Positions 13,905-23,103 of a stretch of DNA of 42,917 nt are shown piece after piece (within the stretch, counting starts at the first letter, position 1; every line of letters begins with the position of its first letter). The notes beneath the pieces were generated by a model that saw only the letters and a list, made by a program, of their open reading frames with translations, was not told the DNA's origin and searched no databases. Made by a program: the position numbers and the translations under genes. The DNA comes from a virus: positions 1 to 42,917 of the IMG/VR virus record IMGVR_UViG_3300020122_000173. One strand, given 5' to 3'.

Positions 13905-14416
13905 TGAAAAAGGGCGAAGGGCCTGCGCAGGCATGGGTAGAGTGGGTACTGAAGCAGGAAACAGACGACTGCATTTTGTATCCTTTTCGCTTGAACTCGA
14001 ATCGCTACCCAACTCTACGTATTGGCGCCAGGCAAACCATAGCGAGCCGCGAAATATGCCGACGTGCACATGGCGAACCACCCGCGCTACACTCTCAGGC
14101 GGCGCACTCTTGCCATACGCGGCAGTGCTGCAATAAACGGCATTTGCGCTGGGCTACTGCGCTAGAAAACTCCGCAGATCGCTCTCTTGGGCCTAATTAC
14201 CACGTAGGCTCGCGCGTGCCACAGGCAAAGCTCACAGAGGAGCAGGCGCGCCACATTTTGGAATCCGAAGAACGAGCTTCTGACTTGGCGCGCCGCTACG
14301 GCGTGTCACACCGCTGTGTTCGTTCGATACAGCTAGGCATTTCGTGGCCACATTTGAAGCGCGCAGTTAACTTGGAGGACGGCACTAACAACGGGCTGCT
14401 TTCGTTCGGATGCTAG
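13904..14416 (+). CDS. HNH homing-type endonuclease with C-terminal HTH
   Basis: About 170 aa, lying between TerL and portal. The nuclease signature is AAHSCHTRQCCNKRHLRW (His, Asn and His of HNH with Cys pairs), preceded by ILYPF and EICRRAHGEPP. The C-terminus has an HTH-like segment (DLARRYGVSHRCVRSI) ending in W. The same architecture is found in the HNH at 35490-35942. Base use is more AT-rich than in the flanking genes, fitting recent mobility. The start may be ATG at 13904 (TGATG with the TerL stop) or ATG at 13892. It overlaps the portal start by seven bases, so the insertion is neatly fitted into the operon. Confidence 0.85.
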   Translation: MKKGEGPAQAWVEWVLKQETDDCILYPFRLNSNRYPTLRIGARQTIASREICRRAHGEPPALHSQAAHSCHTRQCCNKRHLRWATALENSADRSLGPNYHVGSRVPQAKLTEEQARHILESEERASDLARRYGVSHRCVRSIQLGISWPHLKRAVNLEDGTNNGLLSFGC

Positions 14417-16479
14417 GTAACAGCGCAGTTGATTTTAAAGGGCCTGATTCGCAGCGAAGTACGGCTCAAAAGCCTGCAGTACGGCTTCCTGACGGCTATC
14501 CTGATGAGACGGCGTTCCTCCATGAGATGCGCCAAAATTTCTATGATTCGGTCCAGTTTGACCGCTTGAATCGCGAAGCCGCGCTGGAAGATTTGCGTTT
14601 TGTTGTGTCGGATCAGTGGGATGATGTGACGAGACAGCGGCGCGAAGCAGCGCGTAAGCCGTGTCTCACCATCAACCGGCTGCCTGCCTTCATTGCGCAG
14701 ATCGTAGGCAATCGCCGCCTCAACGAAACCAGCATTAAAGTACTGCCGGACAACGGCGGCACAGTGGCCGTGGCGCGTGTGCGCGAAGGGCTGATGCGCA
14801 ACATCCAGAAGCAATCACGCGCCGACGTGGCGTACGACAAGGCGCTTGAAGGTGCCGTGATGTGCGGCATGGGCGCGTTCCAGGTAGAGTTGGACTACGA
14901 GTCCGACGACGTTTTTGAGCAAGCGATAAAAGTCACAGCCATCAACGATCACTTGGCCGTGGTGTGGGATCGTATGCTGACGGACCCCACCGGCCTCGAC
15001 GCGCAATACGTTTTCGTCGTGGACGCCATCCCCAAGACTGCGTTCTACAAGCGTTGGCCCTGGGCGACGCCGGCTGACGTCGTGGTGGATGTGACGCTGC
15101 GCGGCGATCTGCGCATGAACGGCTGGATCGCCATAGACGATGTGCGCGTTGTGACATATTGGCACATGCGGACGCGCAAGCGTACACTGGCGCTGATGGT
15201 GGACGGTTCGACGCGCGACATCACGGACGAGCTAAGCGACGAGACGCAGGCGGCACAGGTGTTGTCGCAGATCGCGCAGCGTAACGACGGCTCGCCGATC
15301 ATGCGCGAGGTGAACAAGAAATATGCGCAGATGTACCTGTGCAGTGGCCTGGATATTCTGGAAGGCCCTTACGAACTACCAATTGGCCGCGTTCCGGTAC
15401 TGCGAGTGCCTGGCTGGGAAGTCAACGTCGGGGAGTGGAAACATCGCTGGGGGCTCGTCCGCTTCCTGAAGGATCCGCAGCGCCTGCACAACTACTGGCG
15501 CAGCGTCATAGCGGAAAAGATCATGCAGACGCCGCGGGCCGTGTGGCTCGCCGCAGACACGGCGGTGCAGGGCCGCGAGAACGACTATCGCCAGTCACAT
15601 CTATCCGACAATCCATTGCTCATTTGGGCTGCGGAGTCCGGCAACAAGCCGGAACGCATACCGCCCGCACAGGTAGAGGATTCGCTGCTAGGTCAGGCCG
15701 AGTTGACGACGCAGGACATCAAGGACGTCTCGAATATCCACGAGGCGAACCTAGGCATGCCGTCCAACGAAGTGAGCGGCGCCGCGATCATCGCCCGCCA
15801 GCGCGTGAGCGACACGGGGACGGTGATCTATCACGACAATCTGGCAATGGCGATCGAGCAGGCCGGCATTATCATCAACGATCTCATACCCATCTGCTAC
15901 GACACGCCGCGTATCATCAAAGTGCTGGGCGAAGACGCCAAGCAGGACATGGTGCTCATCAATAAAATGGGCGACGAGCGCAGCATCGACATTGGCATAG
16001 GGCGTTACTCCGTCACCGTTTCGACAGGTGCCAGTTACCAGACTAAGCGCATAGAAGCCGCGCAGAACATGATGAATCTAGCTAACGCCATGCCGAACGT
16101 GCTGGCGGTATCGGCCGATCTCATCGTGGAGGCGCAGGACTGGCCCGGCGCGGACAAGATCGCCAAGCGACTGCGCATGGCGCTCCCGCCCGAGATGCTG
16201 GACCCCGAGGACATGACGCCTCAGATGCTGGCGAATACGGCAGCCAAGCAGCAACAGCAGCAAGCAGCACAGAAACTTCAGATTCAGGCAGCGATCGCCG
16301 AGTACATGAAAACGACGAGCGAGGCGACGCTGAACAACGCCCGCGCCAAGAACTTTGAAGCCACGGCCGACGCCGTTGGGCCGAAGCTGGCGAACGAGAC
16401 GGCGAACGTGGAATCACAGGCTGCCGAGCGAGAGTTGAGCGGGCATCTCGAAACGATCCGAACTGCAGACGGAAAATAG
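14410..16479 (+). CDS. Portal protein, P22 gp1-like (689 aa)
   Basis: It forms the dodecameric ring at the packaging vertex. The length and sequence order (FVVSDQWDDVTRQRREAA, LTINRLPAFIAQIVGNRR, then ISGAAIIARQ-like VSGAAIIARQRVSDTGT) match P22-type portals. The Gln/Ala-rich helical C-terminus (AAKQQQQQAAQKLQIQ) is compatible with the barrel region of this family. The start ATG lies in the end of the HNH gene, with no clear SD. Confidence 0.9.
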   Translation: MLGNSAVDFKGPDSQRSTAQKPAVRLPDGYPDETAFLHEMRQNFYDSVQFDRLNREAALEDLRFVVSDQWDDVTRQRREAARKPCLTINRLPAFIAQIVGNRRLNETSIKVLPDNGGTVAVARVREGLMRNIQKQSRADVAYDKALEGAVMCGMGAFQVELDYESDDVFEQAIKVTAINDHLAVVWDRMLTDPTGLDAQYVFVVDAIPKTAFYKRWPWATPADVVVDVTLRGDLRMNGWIAIDDVRVVTYWHMRTRKRTLALMVDGSTRDITDELSDETQAAQVLSQIAQRNDGSPIMREVNKKYAQMYLCSGLDILEGPYELPIGRVPVLRVPGWEVNVGEWKHRWGLVRFLKDPQRLHNYWRSVIAEKIMQTPRAVWLAADTAVQGRENDYRQSHLSDNPLLIWAAESGNKPERIPPAQVEDSLLGQAELTTQDIKDVSNIHEANLGMPSNEVSGAAIIARQRVSDTGTVIYHDNLAMAIEQAGIIINDLIPICYDTPRIIKVLGEDAKQDMVLINKMGDERSIDIGIGRYSVTVSTGASYQTKRIEAAQNMMNLANAMPNVLAVSADLIVEAQDWPGADKIAKRLRMALPPEMLDPEDMTPQMLANTAAKQQQQQAAQKLQIQAAIAEYMKTTSEATLNNARAKNFEATADAVGPKLANETANVESQAAERELSGHLETIRTADGK

Positions 16480-16487
16480 GAGAACTC

Positions 16488-17582
16488 ATGCCGCGAGGCG
16501 ACGCAGTACAGTCAAGACCCACAATCGAGCAGGAGATGGCCAAGTTCAAAGGCTTCTCCACCACGGACGGGGAAGTGTCCAAGGGCGAGCCGACAGAGGA
16601 CGAAAAACGCGTCCTCGCCGCCAACAGCACCAAGGTAGCAGATGGTGCCGCGGCTGCAGCAACGGCTGACGCAGCCGCCCAGGCGGCAGCGAGCGAAGCG
16701 GCGCAGGCTATTACAGCCGCTGCGGCAGAGGGTGCTGAGGAGGCAGAGGAGGAAGCGCCGGAAGGCGAGACGGCAGAGGATAAGGCGGCGCGCGAAGCTG
16801 CTGCGGCGGCAAAGCCGAAGCCCAAGAAAAGTGCGCAGGAGCGCATCAACCAAGCTGTCAAGAAGCAGCGCGAGGTGGAGCGTCAGCTTGACACAGAGCG
16901 CGGCGCCCGCGAAGCGCTGGAGCGCAGGCTGGCAGCGCTGGAGGCGCGCGGCGACGGTAGGGCCTTGACACAGCAAGCTACCGCTACTACAACGGACGGC
17001 AGTGTAGCGCCGGACCCGAAGGATTTCGAGTACGGCGAACTAGACACGAAGTATATCCGGGCGCTGGCCCGCTACGAGACGAAGCAGGAATTAGCTGCGG
17101 ATCGCTTGAACCAGCAAAAGACTCAGCAGACCACCGCGCAAGCGCGCGACGCTGCCGAGATGCAGGCCCAGGCCGCTGCTTTCGAGGAAGCGGGGGCCAA
17201 AAAGTACGATGACTTCCATGAGGTGGTCATCGAGGGCGCTAGGTCGAAGGCGTGGCCTTTGTCTGAAACGCTCGGCAGGCTGATGTTGGCTTCCCCCGAA
17301 GGGTACGACGTCGCCTACCATCTCGCTAGCAACCCCAAGGAAGCGCGCGAGATATACGGCAAGTCTCCGGTGGAGCAAGCCGCAGCATTCGGGCGCCTCG
17401 CGGCGAAGTTATCGTCCACGTCGTCGGACGCAACCGGCAAGGTTGTTCCTATCCCGGCCAAAACGACACAAGCCCCTACGCCATTGAAAGGTGCGCGTGG
17501 GTCTGGAGCGACAACTTCTGTGTCTGCGGACACCACGGACTTTGCGTCGTTTGAAAGACTCGCAATGGGCCGTGCCAAATGA
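16488..17582 (+). CDS. Scaffolding protein (364 aa)
   Basis: It lies between portal and coat, the standard place for scaffold. The N-terminal half is Ala/Glu-rich and low complexity (AEEAEEEAPEGETAEDKAAR), followed by a coiled coil (REVERQLDTERGAREALERR) and an ordered C-terminal part with YDDFHEVVIEGARS. It directs coat assembly and leaves the procapsid. The start follows GGAG with suitable spacing. Confidence 0.85.
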   Translation: MPRGDAVQSRPTIEQEMAKFKGFSTTDGEVSKGEPTEDEKRVLAANSTKVADGAAAAATADAAAQAAASEAAQAITAAAAEGAEEAEEEAPEGETAEDKAAREAAAAAKPKPKKSAQERINQAVKKQREVERQLDTERGAREALERRLAALEARGDGRALTQQATATTTDGSVAPDPKDFEYGELDTKYIRALARYETKQELAADRLNQQKTQQTTAQARDAAEMQAQAAAFEEAGAKKYDDFHEVVIEGARSKAWPLSETLGRLMLASPEGYDVAYHLASNPKEAREIYGKSPVEQAAAFGRLAAKLSSTSSDATGKVVPIPAKTTQAPTPLKGARGSGATTSVSADTTDFASFERLAMGRAK

Positions 17583-17597
17583 GGCCCTTAAGCCGCC

Positions 17598-18920
17598 ATG
17601 ACCAACCAATTCCTCAATGCGCAGGAGTATGCCAATGTCATGCTTCTCCTGCTCAAGAACCAGCTCGTTTTCGGCCGCCTCGTTGACGGCCAGTTCAAAG
17701 ACCAGGTAACGGACGAGAACGGACTCGTCATCAACGTCAAGCGGCCCCCGCGCTTCGTCGCGACCAGCGGCGCTGCTCTGCAGGCGCAGGATCTCGTGAC
17801 CGGCACCCAGCCCGTCCAGGTTGACCAGTACAAGAACGTTCACATCAGCATCGGCGATCTGGAATACGTCCAGAGCTTCAATGCCCTGATGCAGAACGAA
17901 ACCATGAAGTCCGCCGCGAGTACGCTGGCGCACGATACGGACAAGTTCATCGCGTCCAAGACTCTCGGGTTCAACTCGTGGATCGCGGGCACGGCGTCGG
18001 GCACTATCAGCGGCAACGCCTCCGATCCTACCAAGATGATTGCCTCGCCCAACCAGGCAATGGCGGCGCACACCCGCCTCATGGCGAATGGCTGTCCCAA
18101 CTCGGATTTGTCGGCTGTCGTGTCGTTCGATGACGGGCAGTCCATCCGAGGCTCGTTGCTCTCTGACTTCACGCCGGAAATCAACCGCAGCATGCTGGAG
18201 CGGGTCAAGATTCCCATCATCTCGGAAATCGACTGGTACGCAACGCAGCAAACCCCGTCGCTTACGACTGGCACTCGCACACAGGGCGATGGCTCCAGTA
18301 CGGGCGCGCAGATCAACGGCGGCACGCAGAACGTCAACTACCGCGATGTGAAGGGCTCGGCCGGCACCGCTGGCATGACTCAGTCGCTCATTCTGAAGAA
18401 CGTCGGCGCCTCCGCTACGATCAAAGCTGGCGAAGTTTTCACCATTCAGAATGTGTTCGCATGGGATTGGCGCCAGCAAGTGCTGCTCGCCGATCTGCAG
18501 CAGTTCACCGTCACTGCCGACGCTACGGCGACAGGCGGCGGCGCTGTTACTGTCACGATCACGCCGCCCATCATCGTCCAGGGCACCGTGGACTCCGTGG
18601 ACAACAAGGCGAACTCCGCGTTCGGCACAGTCGGTACGATCCCGGCCGATAGCGCCTACGTCAAATGGGCAGGTGCGGCCAGCACTGTGCTGCGTGTCAA
18701 GTCGGCGTTCCACAAGCGCGCGATCGCTCTTGTGTCGGCGCGTCTCCAGATGCCGTTTACTGGCGTGGCGTCGTTCGCCACTGACCCGGATACCGGCATT
18801 GCGATCCGCTACTGGCGCGGTTCCGACATCACGTCCGGCCAGCACGTCCACCGATGGGACATGATCTATGGCGCGAGCGTCATGGACAACTTCCTCGGCA
18901 CGCGTATCTGCGGCTCGTAA
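17598..18920 (+). CDS. Major capsid (coat) protein, P22 gp5-like (440 aa)
   Basis: HK97-fold coat of the P22 family by sequence and context: the N-terminus MTNQFLNAQEYANVMLLLLK, the conserved FATDPDTGIAIRYW near the C-terminus, and ILKNVGASATIKAGEVFTIQ, where P22-type coats carry a beta-rich inserted (I) domain. An intrinsic terminator follows 14 bases after the stop, which separates very high coat expression from later genes. Confidence 0.9.
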   Translation: MTNQFLNAQEYANVMLLLLKNQLVFGRLVDGQFKDQVTDENGLVINVKRPPRFVATSGAALQAQDLVTGTQPVQVDQYKNVHISIGDLEYVQSFNALMQNETMKSAASTLAHDTDKFIASKTLGFNSWIAGTASGTISGNASDPTKMIASPNQAMAAHTRLMANGCPNSDLSAVVSFDDGQSIRGSLLSDFTPEINRSMLERVKIPIISEIDWYATQQTPSLTTGTRTQGDGSSTGAQINGGTQNVNYRDVKGSAGTAGMTQSLILKNVGASATIKAGEVFTIQNVFAWDWRQQVLLADLQQFTVTADATATGGGAVTVTITPPIIVQGTVDSVDNKANSAFGTVGTIPADSAYVKWAGAASTVLRVKSAFHKRAIALVSARLQMPFTGVASFATDPDTGIAIRYWRGSDITSGQHVHRWDMIYGASVMDNFLGTRICGS

Positions 18921-18933
18921 TCACAGGTGAGTT

Positions 18934-18956
18934 AGGCGGCGTAACAGCCGCCTTTT
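18934..18956 (+). terminator. Intrinsic terminator after coat gene
   Basis: AGGCGGC (18934-18940) pairs with GCCGCCT (18947-18953) around a GTAACA loop, followed by a short T run (TTTT, 18953-18956). The stem is strong and the U-tract short, so read-through to the fibre gene is likely. Confidence 0.75.
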
Positions 18957-18987
18957 CACCATCTAGGAAATTTGGAGTAAGACGAAA

Positions 18988-20007
18988 ATGGCACAGGCAG
19001 CTTCCTCACTTTGGGCAGGGCTACTGCAGCTCGGTACGGCGGCCAACAAGCCGGCGACGCCGCAGGTGCTGTCCACCAATACCGCGTTCTACTACGCGAC
19101 CGACACGAACGAGATGTTCTTCTGGACAGGCTCGGCGTGGGCGGACATCGGAACAGCGATGCTGGCGCCGACAATCGCGAGCGGCACCTACGCTGCGCGT
19201 CCTTCTGCACCGACGAAGGGCCAGGAGTACTTTTTCACCGATGCCAACCTTACGACCGCGCACGGTGGCGCGACCGTTACTGTCGGCGGCGGCTCAAGCA
19301 ACGTGCTTGCGGTCTACGACGGTACAAACTGGATTATCTCGGGCGTTTCTGAGGCGTTCACCGGCACCGGCTCGGCTGTTCTCGCGACGTCGCCCACTCT
19401 CGTTACTCCCGCGCTGGGCACTCCCGCGTCAGGTGTGCTGACGAGCTGCACAGGGCTTCCGTTGACTACCGGCGTTACCGGCGTTCTCGCGGGCGCCAAC
19501 GGCGGCACGGGCGTAGCGAATACCGGGTTCTCCATCACTCTCGCCGGCAATCTCACCACGACCGGCGCGTTCAATACCACGTTCGCCCAGGGTGCGAGCG
19601 TCACCATTACGCTGCCGACAACCTCTGCCACGATGGCACGTACTGACGCGGCGCAGTCGTTCACTGGCGTGCAGACGTTCCTCTCCATGCCCGTCATCCC
19701 GCGCGCCACAGTGGCCGCTACGGGTTCCGTGCTCGCGGACGCGGCACAGCTCACGGCCGGGTTTACGTCGGTCACGGCTGCGGACGGTACCAAGGGTGTC
19801 AAGCTGCCTGCAACTCCGGTTGCCGGCACAGTCTGTATCGTCAAGAGCGTTACAGGCGGTTCCATCCTGAAAGTGTGGCCGGACGCTGCAGCGACCATCA
19901 ACGCGATCGCCGCCAACGGCGCTATTTCGATGGCGTCACTCACCAGCGCGATCTTTGTTGCTGACAGCACGACACAGTGGTACACACTGCCGTTGCTGCC
20001 TAGCTAA
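18988..20007 (+). CDS. Head or tail fibre-like protein (339 aa)
   Basis: The first section (LSTNTAFYYATDTNEMFFWT, then PTKGQEYFFTDANLTT) is a small beta module common in phage fibres. It is followed by the widespread linker repeat TPALGTPASGVLTSCTGLP and GANGGTG, then a C-terminal beta domain. Lying directly behind the coat gene suggests a capsid-attached (head) fibre, but a tail fibre is possible. The SD is AGTAAGACGAAA-type and weak. Confidence 0.65.
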   Translation: MAQAASSLWAGLLQLGTAANKPATPQVLSTNTAFYYATDTNEMFFWTGSAWADIGTAMLAPTIASGTYAARPSAPTKGQEYFFTDANLTTAHGGATVTVGGGSSNVLAVYDGTNWIISGVSEAFTGTGSAVLATSPTLVTPALGTPASGVLTSCTGLPLTTGVTGVLAGANGGTGVANTGFSITLAGNLTTTGAFNTTFAQGASVTITLPTTSATMARTDAAQSFTGVQTFLSMPVIPRATVAATGSVLADAAQLTAGFTSVTAADGTKGVKLPATPVAGTVCIVKSVTGGSILKVWPDAAATINAIAANGAISMASLTSAIFVADSTTQWYTLPLLPS

Positions 20008-20019
20008 TAAGGAGATCGA

Positions 20020-20229
20020 ATGGCTGATGAACAGGTTGCGGCGGCTGATGAGCCGTCCGCAGCCGACCTGAAAAACGCGCTTGAAGCCGCGACCAAGGCT
20101 CTGGCGACGTTCAAACAAGACAACGCGATGCTTCAGGCCATGCTTGAAGGCGTCTCGAATCAACGGACAGCGTACGCCAATGAAGCAGTGATGCTGGCGG
20201 CGCGATTGAAGGTAGCAGGCTTGGCGTAG
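20020..20229 (+). CDS. Small helical protein (69 aa)
   Basis: The ATG follows AAGGAG with good spacing. It is Ala-rich and predicted helical or coiled-coil (LKNALEAATKALATFKQDNA, NEAVMLAARLKVAGLA). A strong terminator follows. Function unknown; probably a minor virion or assembly factor by position. Confidence 0.7.
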   Translation: MADEQVAAADEPSAADLKNALEAATKALATFKQDNAMLQAMLEGVSNQRTAYANEAVMLAARLKVAGLA

Positions 20230-20255
20230 TAGCAGCCTGACACTGGACAAAAGCA

Positions 20256-20291
20256 GGGCGGCGGTGCCATTGTGCCGTCGCCCTTTTTCTT
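20256..20291 (+). terminator. Strong intrinsic terminator
   Basis: A nine-pair stem, GGGCGGCGG (20256-20264) with CCGTCGCCC (20275-20283) including one G-U pair, closes a ten-base loop and is followed by TTTTTCTT. It lies between the 69-aa gene and the HeH-like gene. Confidence 0.85.
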
Positions 20292-20301
20292 AGGAGTCGC
20301 G

Positions 20302-20628
20302 ATGACGAATCTCATGCGCTGGAGCCCCGCGGGCGAGATGAAGATATTCGCGACTGCGGCTGATGTTCCGGCGAACTGGACCGACTACCATCCCGCCAGT
20401 GCTCCAGTGCGCGTCACCGTGACACACCCTGACGTGGAAATGAGTCGCCAAGAGTTGATCGTGGAACTGGAGCGCGGCGGGATTCCATTCAAGAAGAACG
20501 CCACGACGCCCGCGTTGAAGCTGCTTCTGCGGCTGAAGGCGTGTGAGGTACTCCGCGAAGGCGGAATTGAGTTTGATGAGAGCGCGCCGATCAAGTCGCT
20601 GCTCGCGCTGCTTCCTGCATTGGAGTGA
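20302..20628 (+). CDS. Hypothetical protein with HeH/SAP-like segment (108 aa)
   Basis: The ATG at 20302 follows AGGAG with five bases of spacing. The middle (MSRQELIVELERGGIPFKKN followed by ALKLLLRLKAC) resembles the helix-extension-helix (HeH/LEM or SAP-like) module found in phage structural-region proteins. It lies just before the head-tail joining genes, so a connector role is possible. Function not established. Confidence 0.65.
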   Translation: MTNLMRWSPAGEMKIFATAADVPANWTDYHPASAPVRVTVTHPDVEMSRQELIVELERGGIPFKKNATTPALKLLLRLKACEVLREGGIEFDESAPIKSLLALLPALE

Positions 20629-20631
20629 TTC

Positions 20632-21426
20632 GTGACGCAGGCTACGACCATTGTTACGGCTGCGTTTCGCGAGTCGAACCTTATCCCGATCGGCCAGACC
20701 CCGACGTCTGCAGAGCAGACCGAAGGGCTGGAGCTGCTGAATCGCCTCGTGCAGGGCATGTACGGCCACGAGATGGGTGAGGAACTGCGCGACTGGAACC
20801 TGCCTGCGCCGCAGCGCACGGCGCCCGTGGCGGCCAACTATCCCCAGCTTCCCTACCCGCAGGGCTTGGACGCCGATCTGCTCACCACGCCTTTCGCCTT
20901 CGACCCGACGCAGGACGTGTTTCTCTACCCGCCCGCCAACACTAGGATCCTTTGGGGCCAGGTGACGGTGAAAGCATTCTTCCCCGAAGCGCCACAGGAT
21001 GGCAGCCGTATGGGTCTGGTGCAGGCGAGCGGAGCAGGCGACGGCGGCGTGGGCGGCGCTGTGCTCACGCTGGACGGCAACGGCCGGACCATCCAGACAT
21101 CCAACACCAAGACTTACAGCGCCCCTGTGACGGCCTCTCAGTGGCTCTACCGCGCCGATCTCGGCGACTGGGTGCTCGTGGCCGACATGGTGTTGACGGA
21201 CCAGATGCCGTTTCCGAGCGAACTGGACGATCTGTGGATTTGCATGCTGGCGATTCGGATGGCTCCGCGGTTCGGCAAGGTAGTGGCCAAGGAGACGGAG
21301 CTTGTGGCCACTTCGATGCTGAAGAAGTTCAAAGCGCGCTATCGCCAGGCTGCCAACACGACCTACAATTCGTCCGACATTCCGCGTTCGTTACAGAGCA
21401 CAATTTCCGGCCGCTGGTTCTGGTAA
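20632..21426 (+). CDS. Head-tail connector / tail accessory factor, P22 gp4-like (264 aa)
   Basis: The GTG start has GGAG six bases upstream. The N-terminal TIVTAAFRESNLIPIGQTPT then EGLELLNRLVQGMYG, and the C-terminal FGKVVAKETELVATSMLKKF then KARYRQAANT, match the helical parts of P22 gp4-type proteins that bind below the portal. A beta insertion (GRTIQTSNTKTYSAPVTASQ) fills the middle. It precedes the gp10-like hub, the same order as in P22. Confidence 0.75.
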   Translation: MTQATTIVTAAFRESNLIPIGQTPTSAEQTEGLELLNRLVQGMYGHEMGEELRDWNLPAPQRTAPVAANYPQLPYPQGLDADLLTTPFAFDPTQDVFLYPPANTRILWGQVTVKAFFPEAPQDGSRMGLVQASGAGDGGVGGAVLTLDGNGRTIQTSNTKTYSAPVTASQWLYRADLGDWVLVADMVLTDQMPFPSELDDLWICMLAIRMAPRFGKVVAKETELVATSMLKKFKARYRQAANTTYNSSDIPRSLQSTISGRWFW

Positions 21427-21441
21427 GCAGGAGTACGTGTC

Positions 21442-23103
21442 ATCGTAGCCGTACCCCTAGGAACCCATGCCTATAAAAGGGCCGCGGCAGGAATGCCGGA
21501 AATTAGGCTTGAAAACAGGTACTTAGAGCAAGACCCGAGCAACCTCCGTGAAAAGACGGCGCTGCTATCGCGTCCCGGTACCACGCCGCTGGCTACCTTC
21601 GGCAACGGCCCGATCCGCGGCACCTACTCCAAAGACGGGTTGATGAGCAGCGACCTATTCGTCGTCAGTGGCCCGTCGCTGTTCCGTTACAACACCGCAG
21701 GCACCAAGACACAGATCACCGGGACTATATTCGGCAGCGGCAACCCCTCCATCGCGTGGATGAAAGGGATCGGCTACGAGCGCCTTTTCATCGCCGATAG
21801 CCTGGCGCTGCAGTACTACGACGGCGGCAGCCATGCCGTAGGGACGCTGACGCTCTCTGGCGGCAGCATCACCAACCAGGTCATTACTATCGACGGCGTA
21901 TACTACACATGGTCGAACGTCGGCGGCTTCTCTGTCAACGACAACGGCACATCGTCGCACCCGTGGAAGGCGCTGCTCGGCGCCAGCGACGCTGTGTCGC
22001 TGCAGAACATGGCGAACCTGCTCAATTTCGCTGGCGTGCCGGGCGTGAATTTCAGCCCCGGCCTGACCGCGCCTGCGGCGCACGTCACGGCGACAGCACC
22101 GCAAGCCTCGGCCACTGGCACATTCACGCTCGCGGGCGGCCCGATCACCAACCAGGTCATCCAGGTTGGCACCATCTGGTACACCTGGAGCGCTGCAGTA
22201 GACGACAACACGCCCAACGGCACCTCCAGCACGCCCTACAAAGCCGCGCTCGGGAGCACTGACGCCCAGTCGCTGGCGAATATGGCGAAGCTGCTGAACT
22301 TCACCGGCACGCCAGGCGTGGACTTCTCCAGCGCGATCGTCGGCCCCAACCCCTACGTGACCGCGACCAGCACAGCCACGACGCTGGTAGTGACGGCGAG
22401 CACGGCCGGCACGGTGGGCAACAGTGTGGCGACAGCGGTGTTCAGCGGCGCGTTCCTCACCGTGGGCGCAGCGACGCTGGCGGGCGGCGGCGCGGCTACC
22501 ACGCTCGTGGTGACGTCGAACAGCGTCTACGCAGACGGTAACGCCATCACCACGACGGTGGTTAGCGGCTCGTTCCTCGCCTGGGGTGGCGGAACACTCA
22601 GCGGCGGCAACGTGCACGCGCTCAAGAGCGTCGCCTATCCCGGCCAGTTCGGCCCGCTCGCGCTCGCGTCGGTGAGCAGTTACCTGCTCGCGTCGGAAGC
22701 GGGCACACAGATTTTCTACTGGCTCAATCCCGGCGCGGTGGTCATTGACCCGCTGGACTTCGCGTCGAAGGAGTCCAACCCCGACAACATCCTCGACATG
22801 GTTACGGTGGGCGACCAGGTAGTCATCTGTGGCAACGGATCCACGGAGAACTGGTACGCCAGCGGCAATTTCGATGCGCCGTTTCTGCCTATCGAGGGCC
22901 GCGTCTACCAGCGCGGAGCCATCCAGGGCACGCTCGTGCGCGTCAAGGACAGCGTTGTGCTCATCGCGGACGACATGATCGTCTATGCGATCGGCTACCA
23001 GTTCGGCAACACAGCGCAGTGGGGCGTGCATCGCATCAGCGATCACGGCATTGAGGAGCGTATCCGTACCGAGCTGCGCAGCGAAGACGGGGATCCGGCG
23101 TAA
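21442..23103 (+). CDS. Tail hub/needle-adaptor protein, P22 gp10-like, N-terminal part; probable AUC start
   Basis: In-frame sequence upstream of the first ATG (21493) encodes VAVPLGTHAYKRAAAG, which continues into PEIRLENRYLEQDPSNLREK. This is the characteristic N-terminus of P22 gp10-like hubs (VPLGT.AY.R..G..P.IRL.N). AGGAG at 21429-21433 lies eight bases before ATC (21442-21444), and no ATG, GTG or TTG is in frame there, so initiation at AUC is inferred. Residues about 125-225 and 226-395 carry two related beta modules (LSGGSITNQVITIDGVYYTW and LAGGPITNQVIQVGTIWYTW). If AUC is not used, the protein begins at 21493 (536 aa). Confidence 0.75.
   Translation: MVAVPLGTHAYKRAAAGMPEIRLENRYLEQDPSNLREKTALLSRPGTTPLATFGNGPIRGTYSKDGLMSSDLFVVSGPSLFRYNTAGTKTQITGTIFGSGNPSIAWMKGIGYERLFIADSLALQYYDGGSHAVGTLTLSGGSITNQVITIDGVYYTWSNVGGFSVNDNGTSSHPWKALLGASDAVSLQNMANLLNFAGVPGVNFSPGLTAPAAHVTATAPQASATGTFTLAGGPITNQVIQVGTIWYTWSAAVDDNTPNGTSSTPYKAALGSTDAQSLANMAKLLNFTGTPGVDFSSAIVGPNPYVTATSTATTLVVTASTAGTVGNSVATAVFSGAFLTVGAATLAGGGAATTLVVTSNSVYADGNAITTTVVSGSFLAWGGGTLSGGNVHALKSVAYPGQFGPLALASVSSYLLASEAGTQIFYWLNPGAVVIDPLDFASKESNPDNILDMVTVGDQVVICGNGSTENWYASGNFDAPFLPIEGRVYQRGAIQGTLVRVKDSVVLIADDMIVYAIGYQFGNTAQWGVHRISDHGIEERIRTELRSEDGDPA

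Noticed and set aside
17409-18851. 480-aa antisense frame under the coat gene, and similar long antisense frames under TerL and the tail hub
   Set aside because: Typical GC-rich codon shadows (His/Arg/Val-rich), no SD or family pattern, opposite to well-supported genes.
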